A DNA stretch of 64,000 nucleotides from Galdieria sulphuraria (Eukaryota > Rhodophyta > Bangiophyceae > Galdieriales > Galdieriaceae): contig NW_005178455.1 of assembly GCF_000341285.1 (NCBI RefSeq), positions 136,492-200,491 of the forward strand, written 5' to 3'. Every line of letters starts with the position of its first letter. The first letter of the stretch is position 1. Shown here one piece after another: positions 33,175 to 44,562 of this stretch. The notes under the pieces are model-generated. The model worked only from the letters and a program-made list of their open reading frames with translations, made no database searches and was not told where the DNA came from. The translations under genes and the position numbers were made by a program.

Positions 33175-36086
33175 TCAACACAGCTGTTCCAGACGAGGCA
33201 GAATTTGCCAATAATTTGGACTGTAATTGATCTCCGTTATCCTTGGCTCTGTCCTCAGAACCTGATATGCATGTAAAGATACGTTTCCAAGTCTTCCACC
33301 AACAACATCTTGTCCCCAAACTGCTATGGCTACGTCATTCTTTCCATTTGGGTTTAGAATTCCGTTGTGAAGAACAAAGTCATGTTGTGGTCCCAAGTAG
33401 TTGATATAATGGCCTAGCATCCAACCATTGATGAATATGAGAGCATTATATCTATAGGAGGGGTCATCTTGTATAAGCAAGCCGATGGGAATATCAACAT
33501 CAAGAGGAATATTCAGTTCAAAACTAGTCCGAAACCATGCTACCGCTGACTCGTTGAAGTTGTAAGGAAGTGACACATCTTTCCAGTCATAATCCGGATA
33601 ATCTGGCAAATACCATCCTTTTCGTCCCCGAACAGACCGCCGTTGTTAAGAATACCGCGAACAGGATCAGGAACATGTTCTCCTCCACAGCTTCCTTGAA
33701 TTTTCCAGATTATTGTAGCATTGTAACCAACCATGCTTGCTTCGATAAAGCCTCTAGCACGCTTCTCATTGTCATCGTTGGGGTAGTCCTTTTCATGTCC
33801 AAGATTTTCTAACAGCATGGAAATCACATTGTCTTGTCCAATCCGGAGAGAAGACTTTGGAAAGTCGAAAGTCTTGTTTCCATAAGTAGAACCCAAAAAT
33901 TCGCCATTAAACCAAACCGAATAAGCACTAAAAGCTCCTTTCCTATGTCCACCTACTCCATCCAACTTGATACCTTTCTCTGAACCGTTTGCAATGAAGT
34001 GCCCCCGGAACCATACGTCTCCGAAGTGGAAACCGTAATCGTCAACATACAGAACTGGATATGTAACTGGAGGAGTGATGCTATTGGTCGTATATTTATC
34101 CGCAATCAACCAACGAGAGTCATCAAAGTCTGGGAACCTTTCAGGCGAACCCATCTGGAATTTCCAGTTATTCAACTGCGGCAAAGAAATTTTAGGAGGA
34201 CCTCGTATACTTGTCTTAAGACCGCCACAACCAGTCCTCGATAGCATCAAGATTTCGTCGTTAAACTGAGCTAGATTGAATGGTACTTCAGCATATATTG
34301 TAACTTCAGTATCCTTATCCACGTCACCACGAATAAGTAGGTCACCAAATTCGAGATCAATAGATCTAACCAAATATGGGCCGTGTACAAGCACTAGTTG
34401 ACCATCGACTTCTCCTCTCCATAACGAAACAGCCAGCTCAGTGGTTACTATATATATCTTTAAGCGTTCTTTTCGATCGGAAGCTTCCACATCGACACAC
34501 TGTATCCCATGGTGAACATAATTAAGTCGGAGATCGGACGAGTTATGGTCAAAATATGAGGTTATGTTGTCTTTTGTTCTGACTTTAGGTTCACCACGAG
34601 TTCGTACCACTGTCTCTCCATATTGACCTTTACCGGCATATAATACAATAACATCGGAATCTCCCATTCGTCCATGTGTGAGAACTTCTGAAGTACTATA
34701 TATAAGATACTGGTTACCAAAATGGTAAAATGCAACAATAATTTTAGAGTCACGTCCATTTAACAAGATATATGTATTCTTCTCTTGAGGTACTGAGGAA
34801 TAGTTACCCTTGCTGTCTCCAATAATTGAAATATGAGTGGTTTCGAAAGTGAAACCTGAAGCGTTCTCGTGTCTTAAGAAGTAGAATTGTGTTCCTGTCT
34901 CTAAGTCTTCTCTCATAGCAACTTGAACTTTTGAGTTGGAAGCAGGAGGAACCGCTGTGTGATTTGTCCTTCTAAACGGCTCCACACTATCTAGAAAATA
35001 GCCTAGAAACTTCAACTGAGGATACTTCTCAGTCAAAACTCTAGATTCAGCTATTGCTGCGCCGAAGTCATAGGAAGTATAGTCTCCTGGGTATGGAAGC
35101 CAACCCCAACTAGTTCCCCCATACACTACATAAATATTAAACATAGAAGCTCCTTGTTCCAAATTATTTTTATAGAACACATTTTCAAAGGAAGCGTTAG
35201 TCATTTGAGTACATTTTAAGAAACCAGGTCCGCCCCAGTAGTCCGTTGAGCCTCCTTGAAACTCTGGTAGATATTCTGGTTCATTCGGATTGAAGGCATG
35301 ATGGTCGTCTTCAAAATATGTTGGTAAAGCACCCCAAATATCTGGATAAGTACAGTTGAATCCATTTGGATAAGCATCGATTCCATACAACTGCACATGT
35401 CCGGGGCCTCGAACCCAATGGTCTCCTGGATATGCATCATTGAAACTAAATGGAACATCAATACCGTCCAATCTATATTTTGCTTCTAATTGTTCCATAT
35501 ATAGAGGCTCAAGAGGGCCTACACTGTACTCATTCTCTACTTGCACCGCAATAATATTGCCTCCTTTTGTGATTTGATGTTTGTACAGATATGGGTTGAG
35601 GGCAGAGAGCCACTGCATCCAAGATGCTGTGTAATAAGGATTGGTAGATCTTGTTGTACCAGGAAGAGAAATGAGCCACCCAGGAAATCCTCCAGCATTG
35701 TTGTCTGAGTTGATATAGGGACCAGGTCGGGCTATCAAATAAAAGCCAAGTTCTTCAGCCAAGTTTAGGAACCTGTCGACATCTCGGATACCACCAAAAT
35801 CATAGACATTGCTTCTTGGTGAGTGATAGTCCCAGTTGAAATACATTGTTATGGTATTGAATCCTGCAGCCCGGATCTTTTCAAATATATCTTTCCAAAG
35901 AGTTGGTGCTGGAAGTCTCCAATAGTAATAAGATCCTGAATATATAAACTCTCTTTTACCGTCTATTATTAACGAGTAGCTGTCCCAGGTAACATTTCTT
36001 GGTTTATAGCCTTCTGAGAATGTTGTTACATATCCAACGAGTATAAGAAGAAATAATATTTTTAATGTTGACAGACGTCCTTTCAT
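33175..36086 (-). pseudogene. Secreted GH35 beta-galactosidase with a frame break
   Basis: Intronless GH35 enzyme, about 970 aa if read across the break. It has a signal peptide (LKILFLLILVGYVTTFS), then DGKREFIYSGSYYYWRLPAP. The acid/base Glu is in VQVENEYS (E186) and the nucleophile in YLPEFQGGS (E275), both intact. The frame is lost at a CCCC run (33626-33629 on plus; GGGG on the coding strand). Upstream reads NNGGLFG; downstream the next frame reads KGWYLPDYPDYDWKDV to the stop at 33175, matching its neighbour. One missing base explains it. This may be a real inactivating or slippage site, or a homopolymer sequencing error. Unlike its neighbour it has no Pro-rich linker and no Cys-rich tail. 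The catalytic domain remains open, so pseudogene is used only to flag the break. Confidence 0.85.
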
Positions 36087-36974
36087 GACAAAAAAGACAA
36101 GGAAAGATGAAACATCTACTGGAACTCTTTTCTAGACTTTTCAACTGTAATTACACCTGTTTTGTCTCATCGAATAGGCGTATAGTTTGGGTGAAAACAC
36201 TTGTCCCATGGATCAGACATGAAATATTTCTCACTCACTTGCTATTCTGATTCTTCGTGGACAACAGGAGGCATCGATACTCTTCCTAGATTGAACAGTC
36301 GTCATCAGTGGCAAAATTGTCCTTTGGATGGGACACAAAAACAGACAATCAAGGCTGGTTGGATTCCCCTTTTGGAATGATTCTACAAGTCCTAATTTTT
36401 CGATTGTTTGAAAACTCTGCTGCATATGCTTCGATAGAACTTTTAGCTCTTTAAAAGTATTCCATTTTGTTTCAGTTCTTATTAAGATAGAGAAACTTTT
36501 ATGTTTCTTAAACCTTCGGGTTATACTACCTCATTGCAAATTTCAAAAACAACTATGAATAATGGTCAAGAAGTACGATCATTTCAGGTTTCTAGCTCTT
36601 ACAGGGCACTACACAAATTTATATGTAAAACTGCCATTGCAGAGATACGACTGTCAAGTTCGTTTTCGAGAAAGATATTGCTTAGTAATTTCGAAAAACT
36701 TGTAAATGGATGGACAGCGATATTAGTAGAGAACTAAAGGTGAAGGAATAATGTATCTCGAGGAAGATAGAGAAGGAGACAGGGGTACGTTCGTATGAAA
36801 AGGTCAGAAACGTTGTACAAGTCGGCAACTATGAGAATGGAAAAAAATTCAGTTTCTTTACACAAAACGTTATCTGTTCCGGTCATATTTTAGAAAAAGA
36901 TGCTGCAAAAACCACAAACAAATAGGTTTATTGAGACCAAACACAAATGAAAGGATTCCAATGAAGGAATGGCT
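36087..36974. other. Spacer between the two beta-galactosidase genes
   Basis: 888 bp holding the promoter of the downstream GH35 gene and the 3' flank of the upstream one. Frames in it are short and unlike known proteins. I see no gene. Confidence 0.6.
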
Positions 36975-39900
36975 TCAGTTGTTGCAACCACATCGAAGAT
37001 AACAATAACCGTCCGTAAAGTCGCATTTTGAACAGTTGCAATTGCATTGTAAACATTTACTGCAGTCGATGCCCGTAGCCTTGCAATTGTGGAACTGGCA
37101 AGTCTTACACTGTTCGAACTCTTGATACGTTGGGCTATAGACGTCTTCAACAGGAACTCCACCGCGATAGGAGCCATATCTTTCCAAAATGACTTCTCCT
37201 AATCCTCCATTGGTAGAATCCTCATTCCAAACAGCTATTGCAATGTCATTCCGTTGGTGATTCTTTAAGATGCCGGCAGGTACATAGAACAAATGTTGCG
37301 GCCCAAGATAATTAATGTAATGTCCCATCATCCAACCGTTTACAAAGATTAAAGCTCGATAACGGTAATATTCTTTGTCAATAATTCGCACCCCAATAGG
37401 AATGTCGTGATCATCCGGCAAATTTAATGAGAAATGTGTGCGATACCATTGAACTCCAGCTTCATTAACTCGATATGGTAGTTGTACTTGCTTCCAAGAC
37501 TGATCTGGATATCCTGGAAGATACCATCCATGACGTTCTCCATATAATCCGCCATTATTCACTTGCCCTCTGACAAAGTCGACAATATCCTCGCCAGCAA
37601 TATTGCCCTGAATATACCAGGTAATGTTAGAAGAGGACCCCACAAGTTGCGCTTCAATAAAGCCTCTTGGTCTCTTGTAGTCATCATTAGCATCATAGTC
37701 CTCATTATGGCCCATGTTCTCTAACAATATGGCAATAACATTTTCCTTACTAGTCAGTGTGGATGACGGAAACGCAAAAAATTTCTTGCCACTTGTCGAA
37801 CCAAGGAATTCTCCGTTCAACCAAACAGAATAGATTCCATTTTCTCCTCCATCCCCATCTAAAGTAATTCCCTGTTCTTGACCAGACGAGTTGAAATGAC
37901 CTCGGAACCATACATCACCAAAGTGAAAACCATAACTATCCATATAAAGAACTGGTAAAGTTACAGGTTTCGTTGGGTTATTCGTTGTGGTCTTATTTGC
38001 TAAGACCCAGTTAGAGTCGTCAAAATTAGGATATTTCTCAAAAGTTTCCATCTTCCACTTCCAGTTATTAAGAGTAGGTAAAGTAACCTGTCGAGGCCCA
38101 GGTACTTTGGCAACGTAAGAGTAACTATTTGTCTTGATAATTTTAAGTGGTTCTCCATTCCAATATATGCCGTCAACTGGAGAAGTAAATATCTCGATTT
38201 CTGTCTCCTCACTAGTATCCCCTCGAAGCATAAGATATTTCTTTTCTTCTGAAGGACTGGAAGGATGAGGAGGAGTTGGAGGACCTACGGGGGGAACTCC
38301 AACTGGAGGTTGTCCAGGAGTTGGTGGTCCTAACGGAGACACTTTGTGGGAAGTTGTAAACTCAGCTGATCTTAAAAGATATGACCCTCTGACGATGACA
38401 GTCTCATTTTGAGCATACTGCCTCCAATATAGGTGAGCTTGACCTTCTGTTGCAAATACCAATAACAAAGACGTATTATTATCTTCTACCTTAACCCTTG
38501 TTTCGTTTTCAAGAACATAGTTGAGTCGTAAGTGTCTCGTATCAGCATCCCAACTAATTTCTGCTGCTCCCTGAAGGACATGGACATTTGGTTTGGAAGA
38601 AAATTTCAAGACCAATTCTCCAAATTCATTCCTTTCTGCATAGAATATAAGGGCATGTTGTTTGTCCACCTTTGAATGATACATAAGCTCAGTAGTTGAA
38701 TAAACCATGTTGAAGTCTTCTGTAGAATAGAATGCCAATAGAATTTTCGCTGTTTGTCCATTAATAACAATAGATGTATTCTTTTTCTGAGGAACAGTGT
38801 ATTTCCCTCCAATACCACTAAATGTTATATTTGTGAGTTGCTGTGCTGTTGAAGTCAAATCGTTTTGGCGGATATAGAGAAATTGGGTTCCTGTATCAGG
38901 GTTTACCCTGGCTTCGAGGGTAAGATCTGAGTTACCAATCGATGCATTTGTGAGCCATTCAGTTTTGGTTATCGGCTTCACAGTTTCTAGCATATAGCCC
39001 AAAAGTTTCTGGGTTTGATATTTTTCGGTTAGTTGACGAGCCTCAGAAATAGCAGCACCGTAATCATATGATGTGTATACCTCTGGAAATGGCAACCAGC
39101 CCCAGGTACTGCCACCGTATGTCATGTAATAGTTTTGAAGAGAAGCGCCTTGAATAATATTAGATTTATAAAATATCTTTTCAAATTTCGAGGAGGTTAG
39201 CTTGTAACAATCTCCGAAACCAGTACCTCCCCAGGGATTGAAGGAACCTCCCTGGAATTCAGAAAGATACAGGGGCTCGGTAGGATTGAACTCATGGTGG
39301 TAAAGTCTGAAGTCATCTAACGATCCCATATATGTATAATCTGAACATGTAAATCCTTGTGGATAATTATCAATAGCGTACATATCTACGGCGCCTGGTC
39401 CCTTTGCCCAGTGACCACTGGGAGAGGCATCATTAAACGATAGTGGAACAGTAATGTTTTGTTCCCTTGTCTTCTGCTCAAGAAGTTCCATATATTCGGG
39501 GATCAAGTCACCATTTGAGTATTCATTTTCTATCTGATCTATAATGATAGTACCATTGGTAGTATATTGCCAAGGAACCATTTGCGAGTGAATAGCTCGG
39601 AACCATTGTTCCCATGCTGCAGTATAATCTGGCGCAGCCGATCGAGCTCTTCCCTTTATATCAACTAGCCAACCAGGAAACCCTCCAGCATTTGTTTCTG
39701 CGTTTATATAAGGTCCAGGTCTTGCTATGACATAAATGCCAGCTTCTTTCGCCATTTCTAACACCTTTTGCACGTCTCTAACTCCAAAGAAACTGTAAAC
39801 CTCCGATTTGGGTGAATGGTAGTCCCAGTTGAAATACATAGTGGCGGTGTTGAAGCCAGCTGCTCTATATTTCTCATAAATGTCTCTCCATAAGCTAGGG

Positions 39901-40091
39901 CTAGGGAGTCTCCAGTAGTGCCATGATCCTGAGAAGATATACTGCCTTTCACCATCGATCAGGAAAGAGTACTTGTCATATCCAAGACGATCAGAAATAT
40001 TATACTTCGGTACCCCTGTACCATTATAAGCACTGCCATGTTGCCAGAACAAAACAACAAGGAAGAAACCAAACAAATATGACCTTAGCAT
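36975..40091 (-). CDS. Secreted GH35 beta-galactosidase with Pro-rich linker and Cys-rich tail
   Basis: Intronless, 1038 aa. A signal peptide (YLFGFFLVVLFWQHGSA) precedes a GH35 catalytic barrel. The acid/base Glu lies in IDQIENEYSNG (E190) and the nucleophile in LYLSEFQGGSF (E278). Jelly-roll domains follow, with many N-glycosylation sites (NxS/T), as expected for an extracellular or wall enzyme that releases galactose from oligosaccharides. Two additions stand out against the neighbour: a Pro/Gly-rich linker at residues about 583-617 (bases 38241-38345), and a C-terminal module of 44 residues with 12 cysteines (995-1038). It is on the same strand as the neighbouring GH35 gene, in tandem, 888 bp upstream of it. 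Confidence 0.96.
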   Translation of the reverse strand: MLRSYLFGFFLVVLFWQHGSAYNGTGVPKYNISDRLGYDKYSFLIDGERQYIFSGSWHYWRLPSPSLWRDIYEKYRAAGFNTATMYFNWDYHSPKSEVYSFFGVRDVQKVLEMAKEAGIYVIARPGPYINAETNAGGFPGWLVDIKGRARSAAPDYTAAWEQWFRAIHSQMVPWQYTTNGTIIIDQIENEYSNGDLIPEYMELLEQKTREQNITVPLSFNDASPSGHWAKGPGAVDMYAIDNYPQGFTCSDYTYMGSLDDFRLYHHEFNPTEPLYLSEFQGGSFNPWGGTGFGDCYKLTSSKFEKIFYKSNIIQGASLQNYYMTYGGSTWGWLPFPEVYTSYDYGAAISEARQLTEKYQTQKLLGYMLETVKPITKTEWLTNASIGNSDLTLEARVNPDTGTQFLYIRQNDLTSTAQQLTNITFSGIGGKYTVPQKKNTSIVINGQTAKILLAFYSTEDFNMVYSTTELMYHSKVDKQHALIFYAERNEFGELVLKFSSKPNVHVLQGAAEISWDADTRHLRLNYVLENETRVKVEDNNTSLLLVFATEGQAHLYWRQYAQNETVIVRGSYLLRSAEFTTSHKVSPLGPPTPGQPPVGVPPVGPPTPPHPSSPSEEKKYLMLRGDTSEETEIEIFTSPVDGIYWNGEPLKIIKTNSYSYVAKVPGPRQVTLPTLNNWKWKMETFEKYPNFDDSNWVLANKTTTNNPTKPVTLPVLYMDSYGFHFGDVWFRGHFNSSGQEQGITLDGDGGENGIYSVWLNGEFLGSTSGKKFFAFPSSTLTSKENVIAILLENMGHNEDYDANDDYKRPRGFIEAQLVGSSSNITWYIQGNIAGEDIVDFVRGQVNNGGLYGERHGWYLPGYPDQSWKQVQLPYRVNEAGVQWYRTHFSLNLPDDHDIPIGVRIIDKEYYRYRALIFVNGWMMGHYINYLGPQHLFYVPAGILKNHQRNDIAIAVWNEDSTNGGLGEVILERYGSYRGGVPVEDVYSPTYQEFEQCKTCQFHNCKATGIDCSKCLQCNCNCSKCDFTDGYCYLRCGCNN

Positions 40092-41522
40092 GGGGAAGTG
40101 AATGATGAGAAATGACTGGTTTCGCTTTCCTTTTAAAGGAGAACATTGTCTTATGGAATTGTATCGTTAAATGACTGTTCTTCTCGAAGGGATGTGAAAT
40201 ACTGTTTCATGAGCTGAAGGACAGAATCGACGTAATTCTCCAACCCATTGAGGGACCTTGTCCATTTGACAAAACAGGATATATCGTTTCGTCACACCCT
40301 TTCATCTTTCTTTGTGATAAGGACCTCCTATGAAAACTTCTAACTGCAATGGTATTCTCAAAGGCATTCCTATAAGTCTATTTGACTACTCCTGATGATT
40401 TTGAGTTGTATTACGTATTACGCACCGGTAGTCAGCGGTGCTCTTTAAAGTCCAAATGTGTCTCGTTTGAGTTTTGCGGTCGTATAAATTTTGAAGGATC
40501 TTTCGTCCGTCTTGATTCAACTTTTGAGAGCTTTTTTAACCAAGATAGTTACTGGAATAGAAATACATTATTCTAATGCATCTTATGATTTTTGTTTTTT
40601 CAGACTTGATAAAATCTATTAGTTACCTCGACTGTTAACATATCTCACAAATGTTCTCCAATATAAATTTAAGCATATTAAATTCCTTTGAGGAGCTCTA
40701 AAATCTACTTCTTTCGACTACAACAACGACAAACAAAATAACAAAGCACTGACGCCTTTTACCCCCCGACTCTCTATCTCTACCTCTTTAAATTTTTAGG
40801 GACTATATATTCATGCAACACGTATTGACTTGAAAACTAAGACTTTCGAAAATCGAGGTATAGCAGAACCTTAAATTATTGGAAGAGATCTAAAGTGATA
40901 TATATATATATATATAAGCATATACCTAACAGAAGATGTATACAGGTTATCTAACTTTAATCCCAATCTTTTTCTACTAGAAATACAAAGAATACTTATC
41001 CGAAAATCATATATAAACTTCTCCAGAATATCAGGAAACTGAATGAAAACTTTATGAAAAATGGTTGTTATAAAAACGCCTTTAAGATTCTTCCATTCTT
41101 TTTTAGAAAGAAGCTTCACCGAAACAGTGTAACGAAGAAATCGCAAAAAGACGAAACTATTATGACTATCTTTCTACAGGACCACACACAAACACTATGA
41201 AACTCACTCAAAAAGTGATCTTACTCAGGCTTTTGATGGGCCCTCTGTATCGTAAACAAACTTTCTATACGTTATTAGTCTTCACTTCAAATATACTACT
41301 CGTCGTGACAAATGGTCAAGCCAAATATGCAATTTTGCTACAGCTGCCTTCGAATGTCCTTTTTCTGATCTAAATGGAACATCTCAACTGCTTCTGGAGG
41401 AAGTATTTGCAAATCATTATTACAAAACAGTCAACCCTTTGTATAGGACCATGCCAGTACTACCCATAGCAGAAATTTCTTCCCACTTCACTGCGCGATT
41501 TCATTTCATTTTTGTCTTGAAG
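40092..41522. other. Intergenic region with promoter of the GH35 gene
   Basis: 1.4 kb between divergent genes, very AT-rich with an AT microsatellite near the middle. Reading frames here are short and look non-coding. I see nothing else. Confidence 0.6.
40898..40916. repeat. AT dinucleotide microsatellite
   Basis: About nine uninterrupted AT units in the spacer upstream of the quinone oxidoreductase gene. Confidence 0.95.
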
Positions 41523-42678
41523 ATGCAACCTCGAAAGCTTCATGGACTTATAACAACAGCCACCCCCGACTCTTCAGAATACGATAGAAAGCCAGAAAAT
41601 TGTCTAGTTGTGGTTGAGAGGGAAGTTCCTGATTTATCTGGTGCACAAGTGGGTAGAACTTGGTTGCTTGTTTGAAACTTATTCTGAATACTGTAGTTGC
41701 TAGTGAAAGTAAGGGCAACAGCTATCAATCGTGCGGACATAATGCAACGCCACGGTCGCTATCCTCCACCGCCAGGTGAAACGGACATTTTAGGTTTAGA
41801 ATGTGCTGGAGAGATCGTAGAAGTTGGCCCTGGTTGTAAGAGAGATTGGAAGAGGGGTGATCGAGTGATGGCCCTGGTGGGAGGAGGAGGTTATGCTGAT
41901 CTGTGCGTTGTAGAAGAAGCGTGTACAATTCACATTCCTGAGAATTGGACGTTTGAGCAAGCTGCAGCCGTTCCAGAAGCCTGGCTTACTGCCTCACAAT
42001 TGTTGATGTTTGTGGCTCAAACAAAACCTGGTGATTGGGTTCTTATTCACGCCGGAGCTTCAGGAGTAGGTTTGGCTGCTGTTCAAATTGCCACCAAAGT
42101 AGTTGGCGCGAAAGCAATCTGTACCGCTGGGTCTCAAGAGAAGTTGAACGCTTGTATTGCAAGAGGAGCGTCAGAAGCACTAAACTATAAAGATGCTGAT
42201 GGTGCTTTTTCAGAACGAGTATTGCAGATAACAGAAGGCCATGGAGTTGATGTTATTCTGGATTGTATCGGAGGTTCCATGTATGAGCAAAATGCTAAAT
42301 GTTTGGCGATAGACGCCCGTTGGGTGATTTATGGCACATTAGGTGGAACTAAAGTTCCATCATTCGACTTGCGTGTTTTAATGAGTAAACGTGCTTCTAT
42401 GTTAGCTTCGACGCTGCGTAACCGAGATTTATCTTACAAAGCTAGTTTGATTAAGGTCAGTATTTCGCGTTTATTGTATTTGTAGTTCTGAGTCCGTTTT
42501 CCATCAGAATTTGGAGCAATACATTATGCCCAGATTTGTATCAAAAGAATGCGAGCCTGTCATCGCAAAGGTATTTTATTCGTTGGAAAGCGTTCCAGAA
42601 GCACATCGTTTCGTGGAATCAAATGCAAACATTGGTAAAGTTGTAGTTTCTTTAACAGATGAAACCAGCAGCCTATGA
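41523..42678 (+). CDS. NADPH:quinone oxidoreductase, PIG3/zeta-crystallin-like
   Basis: Three exons (41523-41648, 41697-42455, 42508-42678; introns 48 and 52 nt) encode 351 aa. It is a zinc-independent medium-chain dehydrogenase/reductase. Motifs are INRADIMQRHGRYPPPPG, ILGLECAGEIVEVG, and the nucleotide loop HAGASGVGLAAVQIA. The pattern QRHGRYPPPPG is close to TP53I3/PIG3 and bacterial homologues. The family reduces quinones with NADPH. The last exon gives a normal C-terminus, VFYSLESVPEAHRFVE...GKVVVSL, which supports the junction. The start is the first Met next to the conserved beginning; an upstream frame extension lacks family resemblance. Confidence 0.92.
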
Positions 42679-43306
42679 ACTTATCTATTTTCGTCGTCAA
42701 TAAAAGTGTGAAACGATTGTATTCCTATTGAAACATTTTTTGACTATAGGTTACGTAAACTTATTAACTAAACTGAATTGAATTTGTTTTGCTAGCTTGA
42801 AGACAGAATTTGGTTCTGTGCATCATCAGAACTCCGAACAAAGCTTAACAGCATAATGTTTACTATACGTTCTTTTTAAAAGGAGAACAAAATTAGAACT
42901 TTTTACCGACTAGATAAGTGATTTTTTGGATACCAAAACAGTCTATTTGATCAACACATTATAACAATTGAAGCAGATAAAGGGGAAATTTCTACCCGTC
43001 GGAAAACTATTCTAAAAGATCAAAAAAAAGCAGTCTTAGCTTTCATTAGTTATGACTTGTTCCTGGATGCCTTGGGAGAGATTCGCATTGTCAACAACGC
43101 TTAGCCTCATTGAAAAATACAAAGGCTTATAGAATCTATCTATATGTCATATCATTTCATTTCACGTACATGAGGAACACAACGACATAACAAAATATGT
43201 TTAAGTTAAACGCTTCTTCTATCAATGCTATTCTGCGATATTTTGTATCTCAAACGCAGGACAAAGACATATCATATATAAAAATGCCAATTTACAAGAA
43301 TGCAAT
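42679..43306. other. Intergenic region
   Basis: AT-rich stretch after the quinone oxidoreductase. Nothing supported. Confidence 0.5.
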
Positions 43307-43845
43307 ATGGATAGACTAAGTATCTCTGCAATATTTCAGTTTCCAAAACAAACGCGAGAGAAGTTTTCACATATTGTTTGTGATTATATACACAGCGTCA
43401 ACTCAAATATTCGCCCTCTGCTACAAAATTGAAAGAAAAAACTTCAAAATCAGAACATAAGGAATACACTGATAGCCCCATCCCAATAACTTCGCAGTAT
43501 ACTAGTTCTACACTACGCGTAATTGTTCAGTTTGTAATTCCACGGAACTTGGATTGAAAACGTATCCTACAGAGACAGCAAGTTAGTTTAAGACAGAATA
43601 AAAGTGCGGCAATAAAAGAGCCAAAGTTCAGAGTGGTTAAGGAAATTCATAAAGCTCAGAAGGTGGAACAAGCCTCGTTGTTACGCACAACTCTGAAGGT
43701 TCCTAGGAGCAAATTTAGAAAATACTCCTCTCTACCTCTGAACTTATCCTCTTATTCACGTTCATCATTGCCGACAGACAAAAAACCAAGAGAAAGAAAG
43801 TACTTACGTCCACGCTTCCGGCAATTCAACAGGTGTACAAAGTAA
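43307..43845 (+). other. Candidate small basic protein gene, exon structure uncertain
   Basis: A coding-like frame (bases 43427-43517) ends QYTSSTLR at a GTAATT donor and continues after a 55-nt intron (to CTACAG at 43572) into a 91-residue basic frame ending KKPRERKYLRPRFRQF. The acceptor joins in phase. A start at 43307 (MDRLSISAIF) is possible but needs a longer first intron of about 117 nt. The product would be a Lys/Arg/Ser-rich protein of no recognised family. Confidence 0.3.
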
Positions 43846-44304
43846 ACCTTTTCTTTGCAAAATGTGCACGAAAGCTTTTTTGAAACAACTAGATATCATT
43901 CAACAGTTCCAAGTGTTCATCGTTTTTAGTGTGCTGTCTCTCACACAGTGAAACTTCAAACCTGAGGAGAATATATGGAGAATAAGCAGGGAAAACAGTT
44001 ACAAACTCATGATTACCCCGAGGCCTATTTAAGCTTCTCAATCTTACAAAAGTTCGATAGTTTCTCAAAAAAGTTTTCATATACTTAGAATATCTTAACA
44101 TGGAGTTGTACTTGTTCGCAAAACAGCCCAAGCTATAATATTGGATACAACATTTTAACTAACCCAAAAGAAACCAATACGTCAAAAGAAGGCAAGTTAC
44201 AACAAAGTCTACGTCATTGTCTGTGTAAGTTACACGACACAAACTCTGACCTTTTCCCATCCAAACTAAGCAAGTCATAGAAACCGACAATTGCCATTGG
44301 CGAC

Positions 44305-44562
44305 ATGTCAACGGAGAACTTACTAAATGTTGTTTTTGGTGTTTTAGGTTCAGTAGCAATGTTGGTTTTATTTGTTCTCAACACCCTTCATTATTTGGAA
44401 GAAGACTGTTCGACGTACTTACTGGTTAACGCCCTTGGTGCACTTTTTGCTTGCTTGGCTGCTGTCTTTGTCAAATATTGGCCTTTTATCGCGTTGGAAG
44501 CCAGCTGGACGTTATTTTCTTTAATTCGCTTTGGCATCAAGATAATGAAACCAAGAAAGTAG
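44305..44562 (+). CDS. CBU_0592-like small membrane protein, bacterial type
   Basis: Intronless 85-aa protein. It has two or three membrane spans (VVFGVLGSVAMLVLFVLNTL; LLVNALGALFACLAAVFV; FIALEASWTLFSLIRFG). The middle, YLLVNALGALFACLAAVFVK, then YWPFIALEASWTLFSLI, matches the pattern of a bacterial family I know as CBU_0592-like: Y-L-x-N-x-x-G, then W-P-F-x-x-x-E-x-x-W. Its function is unknown. In a red alga this points to horizontal transfer or an organelle ancestor, which is inference. Start at ATG 44305. Confidence 0.65.
   Translation: MSTENLLNVVFGVLGSVAMLVLFVLNTLHYLEEDCSTYLLVNALGALFACLAAVFVKYWPFIALEASWTLFSLIRFGIKIMKPRK

Noticed and set aside
36501-36737. 78-codon frame between the beta-galactosidases
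   Set aside because: Short, no start context or homology, and located in a promoter region.
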